This document shows, one piece after another, positions 34,819 through 45,057 of a stretch of 64,000 nt of DNA. Below the pieces are notes generated by a model. That model was not told the DNA's origin and searched no databases. It worked only from the letters and a program-made list of their open reading frames with translations. Made by a program: the position numbers and the translations under genes. Within the stretch, counting starts at the first letter, position 1, and the number at the start of each line of letters is the position of its first letter. Source of the DNA: Bacillus fungorum (GTDB taxonomy: Bacteria; Bacillota; Bacilli; Bacillales; Bacillaceae_G); contig NZ_NWUW01000012.1 of NCBI RefSeq assembly GCF_002746455.1, positions 87,028-151,027 of the forward strand, given 5' to 3'.

Positions 34819-35541
34819 ATGACGACTATAGAACAGTTAGAAAAACATTTTAAAATAAGAAGAAATGCATCTTCTATCATGATAAAAGAAAATAATGCAG
34901 AGGTTTTTACAGAAGAGAAATTAGAAGAAATAATGCAATATGGCGTTACTGAAGCTGAAAAAGAGGGAATAGACTACTTACATTTTGAGATTTCTTCGAA
35001 AAGTCCAAATTATGATCTGTATAAAAAATGTTTCGAAACGTATTCTTTTGAATATGTTACTGAAAACTTGATTGTATTTAAGGATATATATGAAGTAGAA
35101 GATATAGAAAGTGAAATTGATTTTAAGCTGATTGAAGAAGTAGGAGAAGATACTTTTTATTCTCTTTGGAGTGAAATGACGGAAGAACAAGTCACTTACG
35201 ATCAATTTGTAAATATGATGCTACAAGAAATTGGTGAGCAATGGAAAGAACATTGTTTAACAGTGAGTATTGATGAAGAGCCGATAGGAATTGTAATCCC
35301 GCATATTGAAAGAGGTACGTTAGAAGAAGGAAAACTAATGTATTTCGCAGTCGCTCCAAATATGCGAGATAAAGGGTATGAAGTAGCATTTTTTACAGGG
35401 GCAATGTTTGTCTTAAAAGAAATAGGTGCATCTTATTATATCGGCGAGACAAATGTACAAAATGAGTGGATGAAGGATGTTTTTGAAAAGAACGGATGCC
35501 AGTTGCTGAGTTCTACCGAGCGATATGTGAGAAAGTTTTAG
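34819..35541 (+). CDS. GNAT-family acetyltransferase
   Basis: 240 aa. The C-terminal half has the GNAT core LMYFAVAPNMRDKGYEVAFF and IGETNVQNEWMKDVFEKNGC; the N-terminal half is an extra, less conserved domain. The acceptor is unknown. Start ATG after GAGGGAAG. Alone in its direction before a broken hypothetical gene. Confidence 0.78.
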   Translation: MTTIEQLEKHFKIRRNASSIMIKENNAEVFTEEKLEEIMQYGVTEAEKEGIDYLHFEISSKSPNYDLYKKCFETYSFEYVTENLIVFKDIYEVEDIESEIDFKLIEEVGEDTFYSLWSEMTEEQVTYDQFVNMMLQEIGEQWKEHCLTVSIDEEPIGIVIPHIERGTLEEGKLMYFAVAPNMRDKGYEVAFFTGAMFVLKEIGASYYIGETNVQNEWMKDVFEKNGCQLLSSTERYVRKF

Positions 35542-35592
35542 AAGGATGAATGGTGCATACTCTCGAACTCGTATAGCGGGAGGGGACTGTAT

Positions 35593-36431
35593 ATGTTAAA
35601 GAAATCCATGCATTCATTTGTTTTACTGTATCCACATGTATTGTTAGAAGACTGGAAAATTGAGAAGGTTTCAGAACGTTATGAAGGTGAAAAGTGGGAA
35701 AGTTTTTGGTTTCAGGTTGTTACTCCAACTGGAATGTTTCGGGTAAAAGAGTTTTTTCTAGATATAATGGAGCCAGTATTTCCGGATAGTTGTATTTCTC
35801 AAGCAAAAGGAGATTGTTTTCAATATAAATGGCTTGTGTATTGGAAAGGAGTAAATTATAAGGGAAAAGAAAGTTACGTTACATCTAGATGGAAAACACA
35901 AATTGAAGTTTCAGTTGATCGTGGATATATAAACCAAGATGAAATGGAAAGATTTCTATTTGAATTACAACCGGTAAATATGGAGCTTGCGAAAACGATA
36001 TTACATACACCATTTCACTTATTAAGCTTTCAAGCGAAGAGAGGTGAAATGGGTGAAATAGGGAGATGTTGTGATTGGGATTCTACGCATGACGTAACCT
36101 ATTCGAAAGTGCCAATTCATGAAAAGTTAAGTGGAAACTTGAATCAGTTGGTTTCGGAAATGATGAAATACAGTATGTATACTGGGACGAAGATAGTAAA
36201 CTATATGCACTTTGGGTTTGTCGGCATAAAAACAAAGCGTACTATCCTGTTTCTTCTTGGACAATGAATTATGGCCCAAAACAAACTATAAATGGGTTAG
36301 AGTTTTATTCGCACCCTAATCGCGGAACAGTTGTATATGAAGATTTAGGTATTGAGCAAATTGCATACGTATTTCGAGGGAATCCGTGTACAAATTTTGA
36401 ACAAGTAAAAGAACTTTTTTCCTGTTTGTAA
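35593..36431 (+). pseudogene. Hypothetical gene with a single-base frameshift
   Basis: GGGAGGGG and ATG begin a 224-codon frame, but the natural protein continues in another frame from about 36125: KWKLESVGFGNDEIQYVYWD, EDSKLYALWVCRHKNKAYYP, then TVVYEDLGIEQIAYVFRGNP and stop at 36431. Adding one A to the AAAA at 36122-36125 restores a protein of about 279 aa. The tail after the shift in the first frame is basic nonsense. No family recognised. Confidence 0.65.
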
Positions 36432-36518
36432 GATAAAAGAAAATGGGAACGACAAAGTAGATATCTCTATAATACAATAGAGTAGGATTCAATTATACGA
36501 GAAAGTGTTGGTGAAAGA

Positions 36519-37541
36519 ATGGGGCAGCAAAGAAATTGGCTACAAGCAACTGTAGAACGAAATGAAGATAATGCGTTACATATAAAGTGGGAAAATAATA
36601 TAGAAGAAGTTCACATTTATTGGAGTACTTCACCAAATCATATTGAAGAAACTGGAGAATTACTTGCAACGGTAAATGGAGAATCTTCATGTACAATTGA
36701 AAACCCGAGTGAAAATGAGCGTCCATATTTTAGACTAGTAGCAAGTAATGGACAAGCAGTGACAGTAGCTGAGCGTAGATTGCCATTACAAGGCGCGTTT
36801 AACTTCCGCGATATGGGAGGATATGAAACGACAGAAGGCCGTAAAGTGAAATGGGGCAAATTATACCGCTCTGAAGAATTAGCAGGATTAACAGAGTGGG
36901 ATATTGTGTATTTACAAAAGGCTGGCTTAAAGTTGATTTGTGATTACCGTACAGACTTTGAAGTGAAGCATAAGCCAAATCCAGAGATTACAGGCGCTCG
37001 TCAAGTGTACTTACCAGTTATGCAAGACTTAGCGAAAGACTTAAATATAAACGAGTTTTTCCAAGTTGGTGACCTTTCTATGTTAGGGAAACCAGGTGAG
37101 TATCTTGTGAAAATGAATCAAGATTTTGTAAGTGGTAATGAAGCATTCGTGAGCTTCTTAAAACTGGCACAAAACCCGGAAAACTTACCGTTAGTAAACC
37201 ACTGTACAGCTGGAAAAGACCGTACTGGATTTGGATCAGCATTATTATTACTTTTACTAGGTGTACCAGAACAAACTGTAATGGAAGACTACTTACTAAG
37301 TAATGGTTTCCGTGAAAAATTAAATGAAAAAATGATGGCCTTCTTAGGTGTGAAATTACAAAACGATGAAAGTAGAGCGATATTAGGTGCAATGTTTGAA
37401 GCGCGCGCTGAATATTTGCAAGCTGCGATTGATGAAATTAAGAAGCAATACGGATCAGTTGAAGCGTATGCTGAAAAAGCTCTTGGCTTTACGAAAGAGT
37501 CGTTAGAAGAAATGAAAGTGTTATTGCTAGAGGGTAAATAA
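36519..37541 (+). CDS. Tyrosine-protein phosphatase (Y_phosphatase3 family)
   Basis: 340 aa. N-terminal beta-sandwich (about 1-85, NWLQATVERNEDNALHIKWE), then the phosphatase domain with FNFRDMGGYETTEGRKVKWG and the P-loop HCTAGKDRTG (Cys-x5-Arg). Dephosphorylates Tyr/Ser or phosphoinositides in this family. GAAAGTGTTGGTGAAAG precedes the ATG. Confidence 0.92.
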   Translation: MGQQRNWLQATVERNEDNALHIKWENNIEEVHIYWSTSPNHIEETGELLATVNGESSCTIENPSENERPYFRLVASNGQAVTVAERRLPLQGAFNFRDMGGYETTEGRKVKWGKLYRSEELAGLTEWDIVYLQKAGLKLICDYRTDFEVKHKPNPEITGARQVYLPVMQDLAKDLNINEFFQVGDLSMLGKPGEYLVKMNQDFVSGNEAFVSFLKLAQNPENLPLVNHCTAGKDRTGFGSALLLLLLGVPEQTVMEDYLLSNGFREKLNEKMMAFLGVKLQNDESRAILGAMFEARAEYLQAAIDEIKKQYGSVEAYAEKALGFTKESLEEMKVLLLEGK

Positions 37542-37636
37542 TGAGGAAGGGAGGCTGAGTGAATTAGCCTCCTGTTTCTATTGTTGATATAATTTTGTTC
37601 CGTAAAGTGATTGATAATCGAATAGCCTCGTCTGTA

Positions 37637-37812
37637 CTATGAAATTTTTCGTTGTCTTATTATTCCTATATTAATTGGAATAGCTATCCCGATTAATAAG
37701 ATCGGTAAAAATAATTTTCCAAAACCGCCGCTCCAATCTAAAGCTATTGAAATTGTTTCAAATTGGATGAAAGCAAAAATAAGTAGACAGACATTTTTAA
37801 TTGATTAAGCAT
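37637..37812 (-). pseudogene. Small two-helix membrane protein, frameshifted
   Basis: MLNQLK then, after a shift in the A5 run (T5 at 37794-37798 on plus), NVCLLIFAFIQFETISIALD and GKLFLPILLIGIAIPINIGI to the stop. The shifted frame is clearly a membrane protein of about 58 aa. No strong ribosome binding site. The rest of 37542-37951 is empty apart from the next gene's promoter. Confidence 0.5.
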
Positions 37813-37951
37813 TTTTCTACTATACTTGTGTGTCTTAAACAACTTTAAAATTGATATACAGCTGCTGTTCGTAAAAATAAAATGTTCGACTTAAGGGACA
37901 ATTAATGAGAAACTAAAAGTTGTAAATAACGTAATAGTTAAGGAGAACATC

Positions 37952-38662
37952 ATGAAATACAAAGTCATATTATTCGACGTAGACGATACATTATTAGATT
38001 TTCCTGAAACGGAAAGACACGCATTACATAATGCGTTTGTACAGTTTGGCATGCCTACAGGGTATAATGATTATCTTGCAAGCTATAAAAAGATTAGTAA
38101 TGGACTATGGAGAGATTTAGAAAATAAAATGATTACGCTAAGTGAATTAGCGGTAGATCGATTTAGACAATTATTTGCACTGCATAATATAGAAGTAGAT
38201 GCACAGCAATTTAGTGATATATACCTTGAAAACTTAGGGAAAGAAGTACACCTTATAGAAGGTGCAGTGCAATTATGTGAGAATCTACAAGATTGCAAGC
38301 TAGGTATTATTACGAATGGATATACGAAGGTGCAACAATCTAGAATCGGAAATTCGCCTTTATGTAACTTCTTTGATCATATTATTATTTCAGAAGAGGT
38401 TGGTCATCAAAAACCAGCAGGAGAGATTTTTGATTATGCATTTGAAAAATTGGGGATTACTGATAAATCAAGTGTACTAATGGTTGGAGATTCTTTAACT
38501 TCTGATATGAAAGGCGGAGAAGATTACGGCATTGATACGTGTTGGTATAATCCGAGTTTGAAAGAAAACACGACGAGTGTTAAGCCGACTTATGAAGTAG
38601 AGAGTCTGCTTCGTATTATGGAGATTGTGGAAGTGGCGGAAGAAAAGGTAGCCTCATTTTAA
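37952..38662 (+). CDS. YjjG-family HAD noncanonical pyrimidine nucleotidase
   Basis: 236 aa. HAD motifs: LFDVDDTLLDF, GIITNGYTKVQ, HQKPAGEIF and MVGDSLTSDMKGG. YjjG-type enzymes dephosphorylate (noncanonical) pyrimidine nucleotides. AAGGAGAA precedes the ATG. Confidence 0.9.
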   Translation: MKYKVILFDVDDTLLDFPETERHALHNAFVQFGMPTGYNDYLASYKKISNGLWRDLENKMITLSELAVDRFRQLFALHNIEVDAQQFSDIYLENLGKEVHLIEGAVQLCENLQDCKLGIITNGYTKVQQSRIGNSPLCNFFDHIIISEEVGHQKPAGEIFDYAFEKLGITDKSSVLMVGDSLTSDMKGGEDYGIDTCWYNPSLKENTTSVKPTYEVESLLRIMEIVEVAEEKVASF

Positions 38663-38731
38663 TAGTGTAGAGGTTTTTCGATAAATCGATAATATAATTT
38701 GAATTGTGTAACAATTAGAGGTGAGTGAAGG

Positions 38732-39694
38732 ATGTTAACGTTTTTATTTGAGTTAGACAAGGCTATTCCGCAGAAGGATGAACCACGGTATGATGCATAT
38801 TCAAAGGGCTTTATCGAAGGAGATGTAACGATTCGCGCGAGTGACAGCGTACTTTTTCAAAAGTCATGCATGAAGGTTGCAGAACTGGGTATTTATTTAG
38901 GACAGTGGATGGAACAAGTGCAACACGGGCAGAACGTACATATGAATTATGAAACGACTGACCGTGATGAGGTAATTCTTGGATTCTTCTATGAAGAGGA
39001 CGATCAGTGGAGGATTTCTTCCAGTTGGCAACAATTTGAACTTCAGAAGCGTATATCTACTACAACATTAGTTGAGAGCGTTCAACTCTATTTATATGAA
39101 CTAAATAAGGAACTGCGCGCGATAGAATATCCTGTGACGTTTGATCAGTACTTAAGAGGAGAGCGAATGATACAGCTTTCTTACAAAAGACCGTGTGATA
39201 GTAAAGCGGATACGACATCGATAGAGGTTTATAATGAAAGCGAAGGAGTAGGCGTAGTACGGGGCTACTATAAAAATACGTTGATGAAAGTGCTAGATTT
39301 TATTCCAAAAGTCGGTAGTAATATCATTTATGAAATAAAGGATAGTAAGGGCAATATTCGCGTCATTGCAAAGGATGTAAGTAGGCAGCGCCAAAGAAGG
39401 ATTTTAGTAACGTACAAAGATAATAATGATGCAGAGCATGAAATACTTGTATGTGACGGAAAGCTATTGGATGCAAATTTCTTATTTACCTTTACATATA
39501 AGAGAGAAGAATTTGTTGTTCACAAAACTTCTTTTGGAATGGGAAAGTTATTACGAAAGGGCTATGTAATCGCAGACTGGAATATTCGTCTTGAGGAAGA
39601 TATGTATTATATCGAAATGAATGTATATGATGAGGATTATATACAGGATCAATATTTACTATTAGGCGTATTTCATGCTGTTTTGTATGGGTGA
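38732..39694 (+). CDS. Two-domain hypothetical protein, C-terminal tubby/YxjI-like fold
   Basis: 320 aa. The first ~150 residues are a mixed alpha/beta domain I do not recognise. The last ~150 (MKVLDFIPKVGSNIIYEIKD, NIRVIAKDVSRQRQRRI, GYVIADWNIRLEEDMYYIEM) have the strand order of tubby C-terminal-like/YxjI (LURP) domains. Function unknown. AGAGGTGAG precedes the ATG. Confidence 0.55.
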   Translation: MLTFLFELDKAIPQKDEPRYDAYSKGFIEGDVTIRASDSVLFQKSCMKVAELGIYLGQWMEQVQHGQNVHMNYETTDRDEVILGFFYEEDDQWRISSSWQQFELQKRISTTTLVESVQLYLYELNKELRAIEYPVTFDQYLRGERMIQLSYKRPCDSKADTTSIEVYNESEGVGVVRGYYKNTLMKVLDFIPKVGSNIIYEIKDSKGNIRVIAKDVSRQRQRRILVTYKDNNDAEHEILVCDGKLLDANFLFTFTYKREEFVVHKTSFGMGKLLRKGYVIADWNIRLEEDMYYIEMNVYDEDYIQDQYLLLGVFHAVLYG

Positions 39695-39708
39695 TAGTCG
39701 GATAAATG

Positions 39709-39750
39709 AAAAATACCGGCATTCTTTGTGAAAAGAATGCCGGTATTTTT
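39709..39750 (+). terminator. Strong terminator
   Basis: About 17-bp stem aaaaataccggcattctt with its complement, then T-run; also close to the end of the convergent XRE gene. Confidence 0.88.
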
Positions 39751-39752
39751 TA

Positions 39753-39953
39753 TTAATCCTCAAAAATAAAAATCTCATCAATCGTACTATGAAGTGCCTT
39801 CGCAATGTCGTGAGCAAGTTGTAAGGAAGGATTATATTTTCCTTTTTCGAGATGGCTAATTGTTTCACGGCGTACCCCAACACTTTTCGCTAAATCTTCT
39901 TGTGTCATGTTCAATTTGGCGCGGTATTCTTTTATTTTCGTTACGAACGCCAT
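39753..39953 (-). CDS. XRE-family small transcriptional regulator
   Basis: 66 aa, one helix-turn-helix: [20 protein letters not shown] followed by [20 protein letters not shown], the YozG/YvaO-like short form. It overlaps the upstream DUF3796 gene by 13 bp. The same pairing of a short XRE regulator with a multi-helix membrane protein is common in Bacillus and suggests the regulator's activity is tied to the membrane partner. Confidence 0.92.
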   Translation of the reverse strand: MAFVTKIKEYRAKLNMTQEDLAKSVGVRRETISHLEKGKYNPSLQLAHDIAKALHSTIDEIFIFED

Positions 39954-40300
39954 GGTGCATCTTCCATTTCGTCAACAGGTTTATCGTAAAAGAACATAGA
40001 GAAACCGAACGTAAGAATGAGTGTACTGAAAATAAGGGCGATATCAATTTCTTGTAGCGCCGGGTTTGGAAATAACATTTCAATAAACATAATGATAGCG
40101 GTAGTTAGTAATGTAACGATAAAGGCATTACGGCACGATTTATTGACGATTTGTTCAAACAGTTCATCGTGTTGAACTGTTCTATACGTTGTGAAAAAGG
40201 AGAAGAAACAGAACATAGTAAACAATCCTTTTTCATAAAAAAATCCGAGGAAACCGAAGAAACCGAGAAATCCTAAATATTTTACCCAAGTTGTTTTCAT
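39941..40300 (-). CDS. DUF3796-type membrane protein
   Basis: 119 aa with about four membrane helices ([35 protein letters not shown], then two around 60-105). Partner of the downstream XRE gene, overlapping it. GGAGG before the ATG. No known function. Confidence 0.75.
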   Translation of the reverse strand: MKTTWVKYLGFLGFFGFLGFFYEKGLFTMFCFFSFFTTYRTVQHDELFEQIVNKSCRNAFIVTLLTTAIIMFIEMLFPNPALQEIDIALIFSTLILTFGFSMFFYDKPVDEMEDAPWRS

Positions 40301-40479
40301 GATAGGGCCTCCTAATCATGTTAGAAATAAATAACGTTATGTTATAAATATATCACATATAGATAGGAATGGTAATAATAATTTTCCAGTTTTCTTCATA
40401 ATAATAGTAAAAAGAGGAAATATACTGCGAAATAAAGAGGATAATATTGTAAAATGGTTGTAAGGAAGGGGAGGAAGGC

Positions 40480-40674
40480 ATGCTAACTTGGATCATGATC
40501 GTTGTATTGCTTGTAGTGATTACTGTAGTGGCGACGGTGTTAATTGGGCGAAATGGTGATGCAAATTATAGTAAAGCGACAAAAGGGAATATTAAACGGC
40601 TGACGATGATTTATATTATACTAGCTGTCGTTTTAATCGTTGGATTAGGCGTGTATATTTATTTTAAAGGTTAA
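40480..40674 (+). CDS. Small two-helix membrane protein
   Basis: 64 aa: helix MLTWIMIVVLLVVITVVATV, a basic loop (YSKATKGNIKRL) and helix MIYIILAVVLIVGLGVYIYF. GGGGAGGAAGG precedes the ATG. Lies 90 bp before the ABC operon. Function unknown. Confidence 0.6.
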   Translation: MLTWIMIVVLLVVITVVATVLIGRNGDANYSKATKGNIKRLTMIYIILAVVLIVGLGVYIYFKG

Positions 40675-40763
40675 AAAAACTGAAAAAATATAAAAATCTA
40701 AAAATAGAAGTATGCTATAATATCAATATAGTTATTTGGTAATTAAGGAAAGGATTGGATGGG

Positions 40764-41489
40764 ATGATTGAAATTAAGAATGTGTCAAAAAGTTATAATG
40801 GGTCTACCTATGCAGTAAAAGATTTAAGTTTATCTGTGCCTAGCGGAGAAATTTTTGGATTTTTAGGGCCGAATGGTGCGGGTAAATCAACGACAATTAA
40901 GATGATTACTGGTATTCATGGGGTGGACAAAGGAACGATTACGATTAATGGTATAGATATTATGAAAAATCCGATGGAAGCGAAAAGGACGTTTGGTTAT
41001 GTTCCAGATAGCCCAGATATGTTTTTGCGATTAAAAGGAATTGAATATTTAAACTTTATGGCAGATATGTATGAAGTGCCGAAAGAAGTACGCCAAGAAC
41101 GAATCGAGTCTTTAGCGAAGAAATTTGATCTTTACAATGCGTTATCGGATCAAATTCAAAGTTACTCGCACGGTATGAGACAAAAAATCGTTATTATTGG
41201 TGTGCTCGTGCATGAGCCAGATGTATGGATTTTAGATGAACCGTTAACTGGGCTTGATCCGAAATCTGCATATATTTTAAAAGAAATGATGAGAGAACAT
41301 GCAGATAAAGGAAAGATTGTATTCTTCTCTACACACGTATTAGAAGTGGCAGAAAAATTATGTGACCGCGTCGCGATTATTAATAAGGGAAACCTTCAGT
41401 TTAAAGGGAATTTAGATGAAATGAGAGATCATTTTAAATCCAACGAATCACTTGAAAAAATGTTCTTGGAGATGACGGGCAATGAGTAA
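40764..41489 (+). CDS. ABC transporter ATP-binding protein
   Basis: 241 aa. Walker A GPNGAGKS, signature YSHGMRQ (SxGxxQ variant), Walker B VWILDEPLTGLDP, switch STHVLE. ABC-2 export type. The ATG at 40764 is preferred; a TTG three codons upstream is possible. It overlaps the permease gene by 8 bp, a two-gene exporter of unknown substrate. Confidence 0.92.
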   Translation: MIEIKNVSKSYNGSTYAVKDLSLSVPSGEIFGFLGPNGAGKSTTIKMITGIHGVDKGTITINGIDIMKNPMEAKRTFGYVPDSPDMFLRLKGIEYLNFMADMYEVPKEVRQERIESLAKKFDLYNALSDQIQSYSHGMRQKIVIIGVLVHEPDVWILDEPLTGLDPKSAYILKEMMREHADKGKIVFFSTHVLEVAEKLCDRVAIINKGNLQFKGNLDEMRDHFKSNESLEKMFLEMTGNE

Positions 41490-43140
41490 AATTTGGACGT
41501 TAACGAAAGTATTATTGAAATTAAATTATGCAGATTTTTTAACAGATAAGAAGAAGCGATCGGCGTACGTATTTTCATTTATAGCCATTTTATTTGTCGG
41601 CTTTTTACTGTTTGGTTCTATCACGCACGGAATGTATGAGGGAATGATACATTTAGGGCAAGACCCAGGAATGATTGTCGCAATGGGACTTGCGATTGCG
41701 AGTATATGGGTATTTTTAATGAGTATTACGAACATTTTAACTGTATTTTACTATAGCAATGACATTGAAATGTTATTACCATTACCATTAAAACCAGCGC
41801 AAATTATTTCGGCAAAATTTTTAACAGTATTAATTACACAATACGTAATGAGTTCATTCATTCTATTACCAATCTTTATTACTTACGGATTAAAAAGTGA
41901 CGCATTTATTACATATTACATATACATGATTTTGATTTACTTACTCTTCCCGATTGTGCCGTTAGTACTAGCTTCGTTACTGATGACAGTTATTATGAGG
42001 TATACAAATATAGGGAAAAATAAAGACCGAGGAAATATATTTATCGGAATCGTAAGTATACTATTTATTGTAGGAATTAACGTATTTTTGCAGTGGAAAA
42101 ATAAAAGTTCGTTTTCTGAAGATGCAATTGCGGATTACCTTGCAAACAACCAGTCTTCTCTTTTAGTACAAATGACAAACTATTTTCCAACTACATATTT
42201 TGGAGCAGTGGCGTTAGTAGAAAATGCAAATTGGAAGGGACCTTTATATGTAATAATCTTTGCACTTATTTCATTTGTATTTTTTGTGTTGTTTTATTAC
42301 ATTGCAGAGCGTACATATTTAAAAGGGGTTATTGGACTTTCAACGAGTACAGCAAAAAAAGAGGTCATTTCAGCAGAAGGTTTACAAAAATCAACGGTAC
42401 AAAGTTCACATTTGAAAGCGTATGTGAAAAAAGAATTTAAAACGTTATTCCGTACACCACAATTTTTCTTAAATTGTATCGTACAAACTTTCGTCATGCC
42501 GATTATGTTGTTCTTCATTTTATTCGTACAAGATGGAAATTTAGAGTGGATTACAGGTTATATTGATAACCCAAAATCAGCAGGGCTTGCAATTGGCGTT
42601 GGGCTTTGTGCCTCTCTATTTTTAATGGGAAGTAACGTCATCGCAACAACGTCATTTTCACGAGATGGAAGCTCATGGTTTGTGAATCGTTATTTACCAG
42701 TAAAGGCTTCAGATATCTTTTTTGCGAAAGCGATAACGGCTTGGTTAATTAATGTAATTATTTTAGCAGTGTTCGGTATTACGATGGCAGTTATAGCGGG
42801 AATTTCTCCTGTTTTCATGTTACTGTGGTTTTTACTAAGCGCGAACGGTTTACTGTTAATCAATTTAATCGGTACACGCTGGGATGCACAAACTGCAGAT
42901 ATACATTGGGATACAGAGCAGAAATTATTTAAGAGCCGCTATACAACTTTGTGGAATTTTTTGGCTAATATTTTAATAGCTTTAGTTATTGTAGCGGGAG
43001 TAAGTCTATTATACTTCTTCCTTCAAGTAGGACTGTGGGTTATGTTTATTGTTTTATTTGTAATGTTTACGATAGTAAATTATATCTTTATTAAAATTTT
43101 AAAATTAGGTGCAGAACGTATATTGTCAAATATTGAATAA
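41482..43140 (+). CDS. ABC-2-type transporter permease
   Basis: 552 aa with about 12-14 membrane helices in two halves (about 30-290 and 320-550), the second half starting after KKEFKTLFRTPQFFLNCIVQ. The start is coupled to the ATPase gene. Such large single permeases pair with one ATPase in Bacillus. Substrate unknown. Confidence 0.88.
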   Translation: MSKIWTLTKVLLKLNYADFLTDKKKRSAYVFSFIAILFVGFLLFGSITHGMYEGMIHLGQDPGMIVAMGLAIASIWVFLMSITNILTVFYYSNDIEMLLPLPLKPAQIISAKFLTVLITQYVMSSFILLPIFITYGLKSDAFITYYIYMILIYLLFPIVPLVLASLLMTVIMRYTNIGKNKDRGNIFIGIVSILFIVGINVFLQWKNKSSFSEDAIADYLANNQSSLLVQMTNYFPTTYFGAVALVENANWKGPLYVIIFALISFVFFVLFYYIAERTYLKGVIGLSTSTAKKEVISAEGLQKSTVQSSHLKAYVKKEFKTLFRTPQFFLNCIVQTFVMPIMLFFILFVQDGNLEWITGYIDNPKSAGLAIGVGLCASLFLMGSNVIATTSFSRDGSSWFVNRYLPVKASDIFFAKAITAWLINVIILAVFGITMAVIAGISPVFMLLWFLLSANGLLLINLIGTRWDAQTADIHWDTEQKLFKSRYTTLWNFLANILIALVIVAGVSLLYFFLQVGLWVMFIVLFVMFTIVNYIFIKILKLGAERILSNIE

Positions 43141-43146
43141 AAAGAT

Positions 43147-43172
43147 AGATCCTCTGTATTCATGCAGAGGAT
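43147..43172 (+). terminator. Weak terminator after the ABC operon
   Basis: Stem atcctctg / cagaggat with ATTTAT; short T-tract. Confidence 0.55.
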
Positions 43173-43196
43173 TTATCCATAGATGGAGGAGAAAAG

Positions 43197-43955
43197 GTGA
43201 AGAAAATAGCAATTGTAACAGGGGCAACTCGTCTGAATGGAATTGGTGCAGCTGTATGCAAGGTGCTTGCTCAAAAAGGAATAGACATTTTTTTCACGTA
43301 CTGGTCTCAGTATGATAAAGGGATGCCGTGGGGAATGCATGACAAAGAGCCCTTTTTGTTGAAAGAGGAGATTGAAAGTTACGGTGTTCGATGTGAAATG
43401 GCAGAAATCAACTTATCGCAGTCGTATTCGCCAAATCGTTTGTTTTATATGGTATCAGAACGGTTAGGTGATCCATCTATTTTAATTAATAATGCAGCGT
43501 ATGCTACTCATACGAGAATTGAGGAATTAAATGTAGAACAGTTAGATAAACATTATACGGTAAATGTTCGTGCTACTATGTTATTAAGTTCATTATTTAT
43601 AAAACATTATGCAAGCAAGACGAGTGGAAGTATTATTAACCTTACTTCAGGACAGTCATTAGGGCCAATGCCTGATGAACTAGCATACGCAGCAACGAAA
43701 GGAGCAATTGAAGCATTTACAAAATCAGTAGCACCAGTTGCGATGGAGAAGGGGATTACAGTGAATGCGGTTGATCCAGGGCCAACGAATACAGGCTGGA
43801 TTACAGAGGAGCTGAAGCATCATTTAGTATGGAAGTTTCCGCAAGGCAGAGTTGGAGAATCTATGGATGCTGCGCGTTTAATATCTTTTTTAGTAAGTGA
43901 AGAAGCGAAGTGGATTACGGGACAAATCATTCATTCGAATGGTGGTTACTCATAA
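43197..43955 (+). CDS. SDR-family oxidoreductase
   Basis: 252 aa, GTG start after GGAGGAG. TGATRLNGIGAAVC is the glycine-rich cofactor loop, NNAAYATH the NNAG-like motif and YAATKGAIEAF the YxxxK. FabG-like classical SDR; substrate unknown. The TRLNGIG spacing differs slightly from the usual TGxxxGIG. Confidence 0.9.
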   Translation: MKKIAIVTGATRLNGIGAAVCKVLAQKGIDIFFTYWSQYDKGMPWGMHDKEPFLLKEEIESYGVRCEMAEINLSQSYSPNRLFYMVSERLGDPSILINNAAYATHTRIEELNVEQLDKHYTVNVRATMLLSSLFIKHYASKTSGSIINLTSGQSLGPMPDELAYAATKGAIEAFTKSVAPVAMEKGITVNAVDPGPTNTGWITEELKHHLVWKFPQGRVGESMDAARLISFLVSEEAKWITGQIIHSNGGYS

Positions 43956-44293
43956 ATATATTATGTTAACAGACGTTGAGAAACAAAAAATAAAAGAAAA
44001 TTTTATTTTTTTTGTATAAATAAAATGTCAAGAAAGATAAAAAATTGATAGAAGAGTATATCGTCATATGAGGATCGTAATGCTTCATGTGACAATATAC
44101 TCTTTTTCTTTTACTTGCGAGCAGAAAAATGAAGTAGAAGAAACTCGAATATTAAAATAAGTTTATCAGTTTTTGTACGTATTATTATGAAGATTACTGT
44201 CGGAAAAATGATAATTCGTATGAAAAGGGATTTTTTACGGGGAAATCGAATCGTAAAGGGGAGGATAAATTACGTAAACATAGGGGGATTTAT
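43956..44293. other. Noncoding region with terminator
   Basis: No ORF of note. The terminator at 44052-44107 ends the SDR transcript; the promoter of the lipoprotein gene should lie in 44110-44250 but I cannot fix it. Confidence 0.5.
44052..44107 (+). terminator. Terminator
   Basis: Two-part stem (aagagtatat with atatactctt, then GTCA/TGAC) with T-run. Confidence 0.75.
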
Positions 44294-44965
44294 ATGAGAA
44301 TGAAAAAGGTCGCTATCGCATCGATAACAATTGGTACAATGCTTACTATGGCAGCTTGTAGTCCTTCAGCAGATAAAGAGAAAGAAAAGAAAGAGCAAGT
44401 AACAGCGCAAAATGAAGGAGAAGCAAAAACGACAAGTGCAGATGAAGCGTCAAAAACATCGAAAGATACTGACAAAGAAACAAATACTTCTTCAAATGAA
44501 AAAACAGATAAAGATGCAAAAAATACGAAAGAATCATCAGGAACAGAAAGTAACGGTAAAACGTCAACTCAAAACGAGAATGTGAAAACAAAAGAAAAAG
44601 AGACGACAGGAAAAACGAATGATCAAACGACTAGCGGAAAAACAACGAAAGATCCGAAGAAAAGCGTAGCTGTGAAAACAAATGTAAAAGAAGTTGCGGC
44701 ATTAATTGAAAGCTTAGACAAGCAATTAGCTGCTAATCCGAAATTAGAAACAGTAAATAAACTTGGAAAACAAATTAATGAAAAGTGGGATGTAATCGAG
44801 AAAGAGTTAGAAGCATCTCATCCAGCTGAATCTAAAACAATCGGACAAAGTATGTATCCGTTAATTGTAGGAGCGGAGAAGGAAAAGATTGATGTTAATA
44901 AAATGAAGTCGTTAACGACGAAAACGAAAAAAGATTTAAATCAGTTATTGACGAAACTTTCGTAG
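44294..44965 (+). CDS. Low-complexity lipoprotein
   Basis: 223 aa. Signal peptide with lipobox MAAC (Cys22). Residues about 25-130 are a Lys/Thr/Ser/Glu linker (long disordered stretch), followed by a helical C-terminal domain (VAALIESLDKQLAANPKLET... to QLLTKLS). Anchored outside the membrane; role unknown. GGGGGAT precedes the ATG. Confidence 0.75.
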   Translation: MRMKKVAIASITIGTMLTMAACSPSADKEKEKKEQVTAQNEGEAKTTSADEASKTSKDTDKETNTSSNEKTDKDAKNTKESSGTESNGKTSTQNENVKTKEKETTGKTNDQTTSGKTTKDPKKSVAVKTNVKEVAALIESLDKQLAANPKLETVNKLGKQINEKWDVIEKELEASHPAESKTIGQSMYPLIVGAEKEKIDVNKMKSLTTKTKKDLNQLLTKLS

Positions 44966-44966
44966 T

Positions 44967-45000
44967 TAAAAAAGCCTACTTGTGTGAGTAGGCTTTTTTA
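44967..45000 (+). terminator. Rho-independent terminator
   Basis: 13-bp perfect stem aaaaaagcctact / agtaggctttttt. Confidence 0.9.
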
Positions 45001-45057
45001 TGTTGAGAGTGTAATTAAAGTTTATGGGAATCCTAACGAAAAAGGATGGTGATAAAA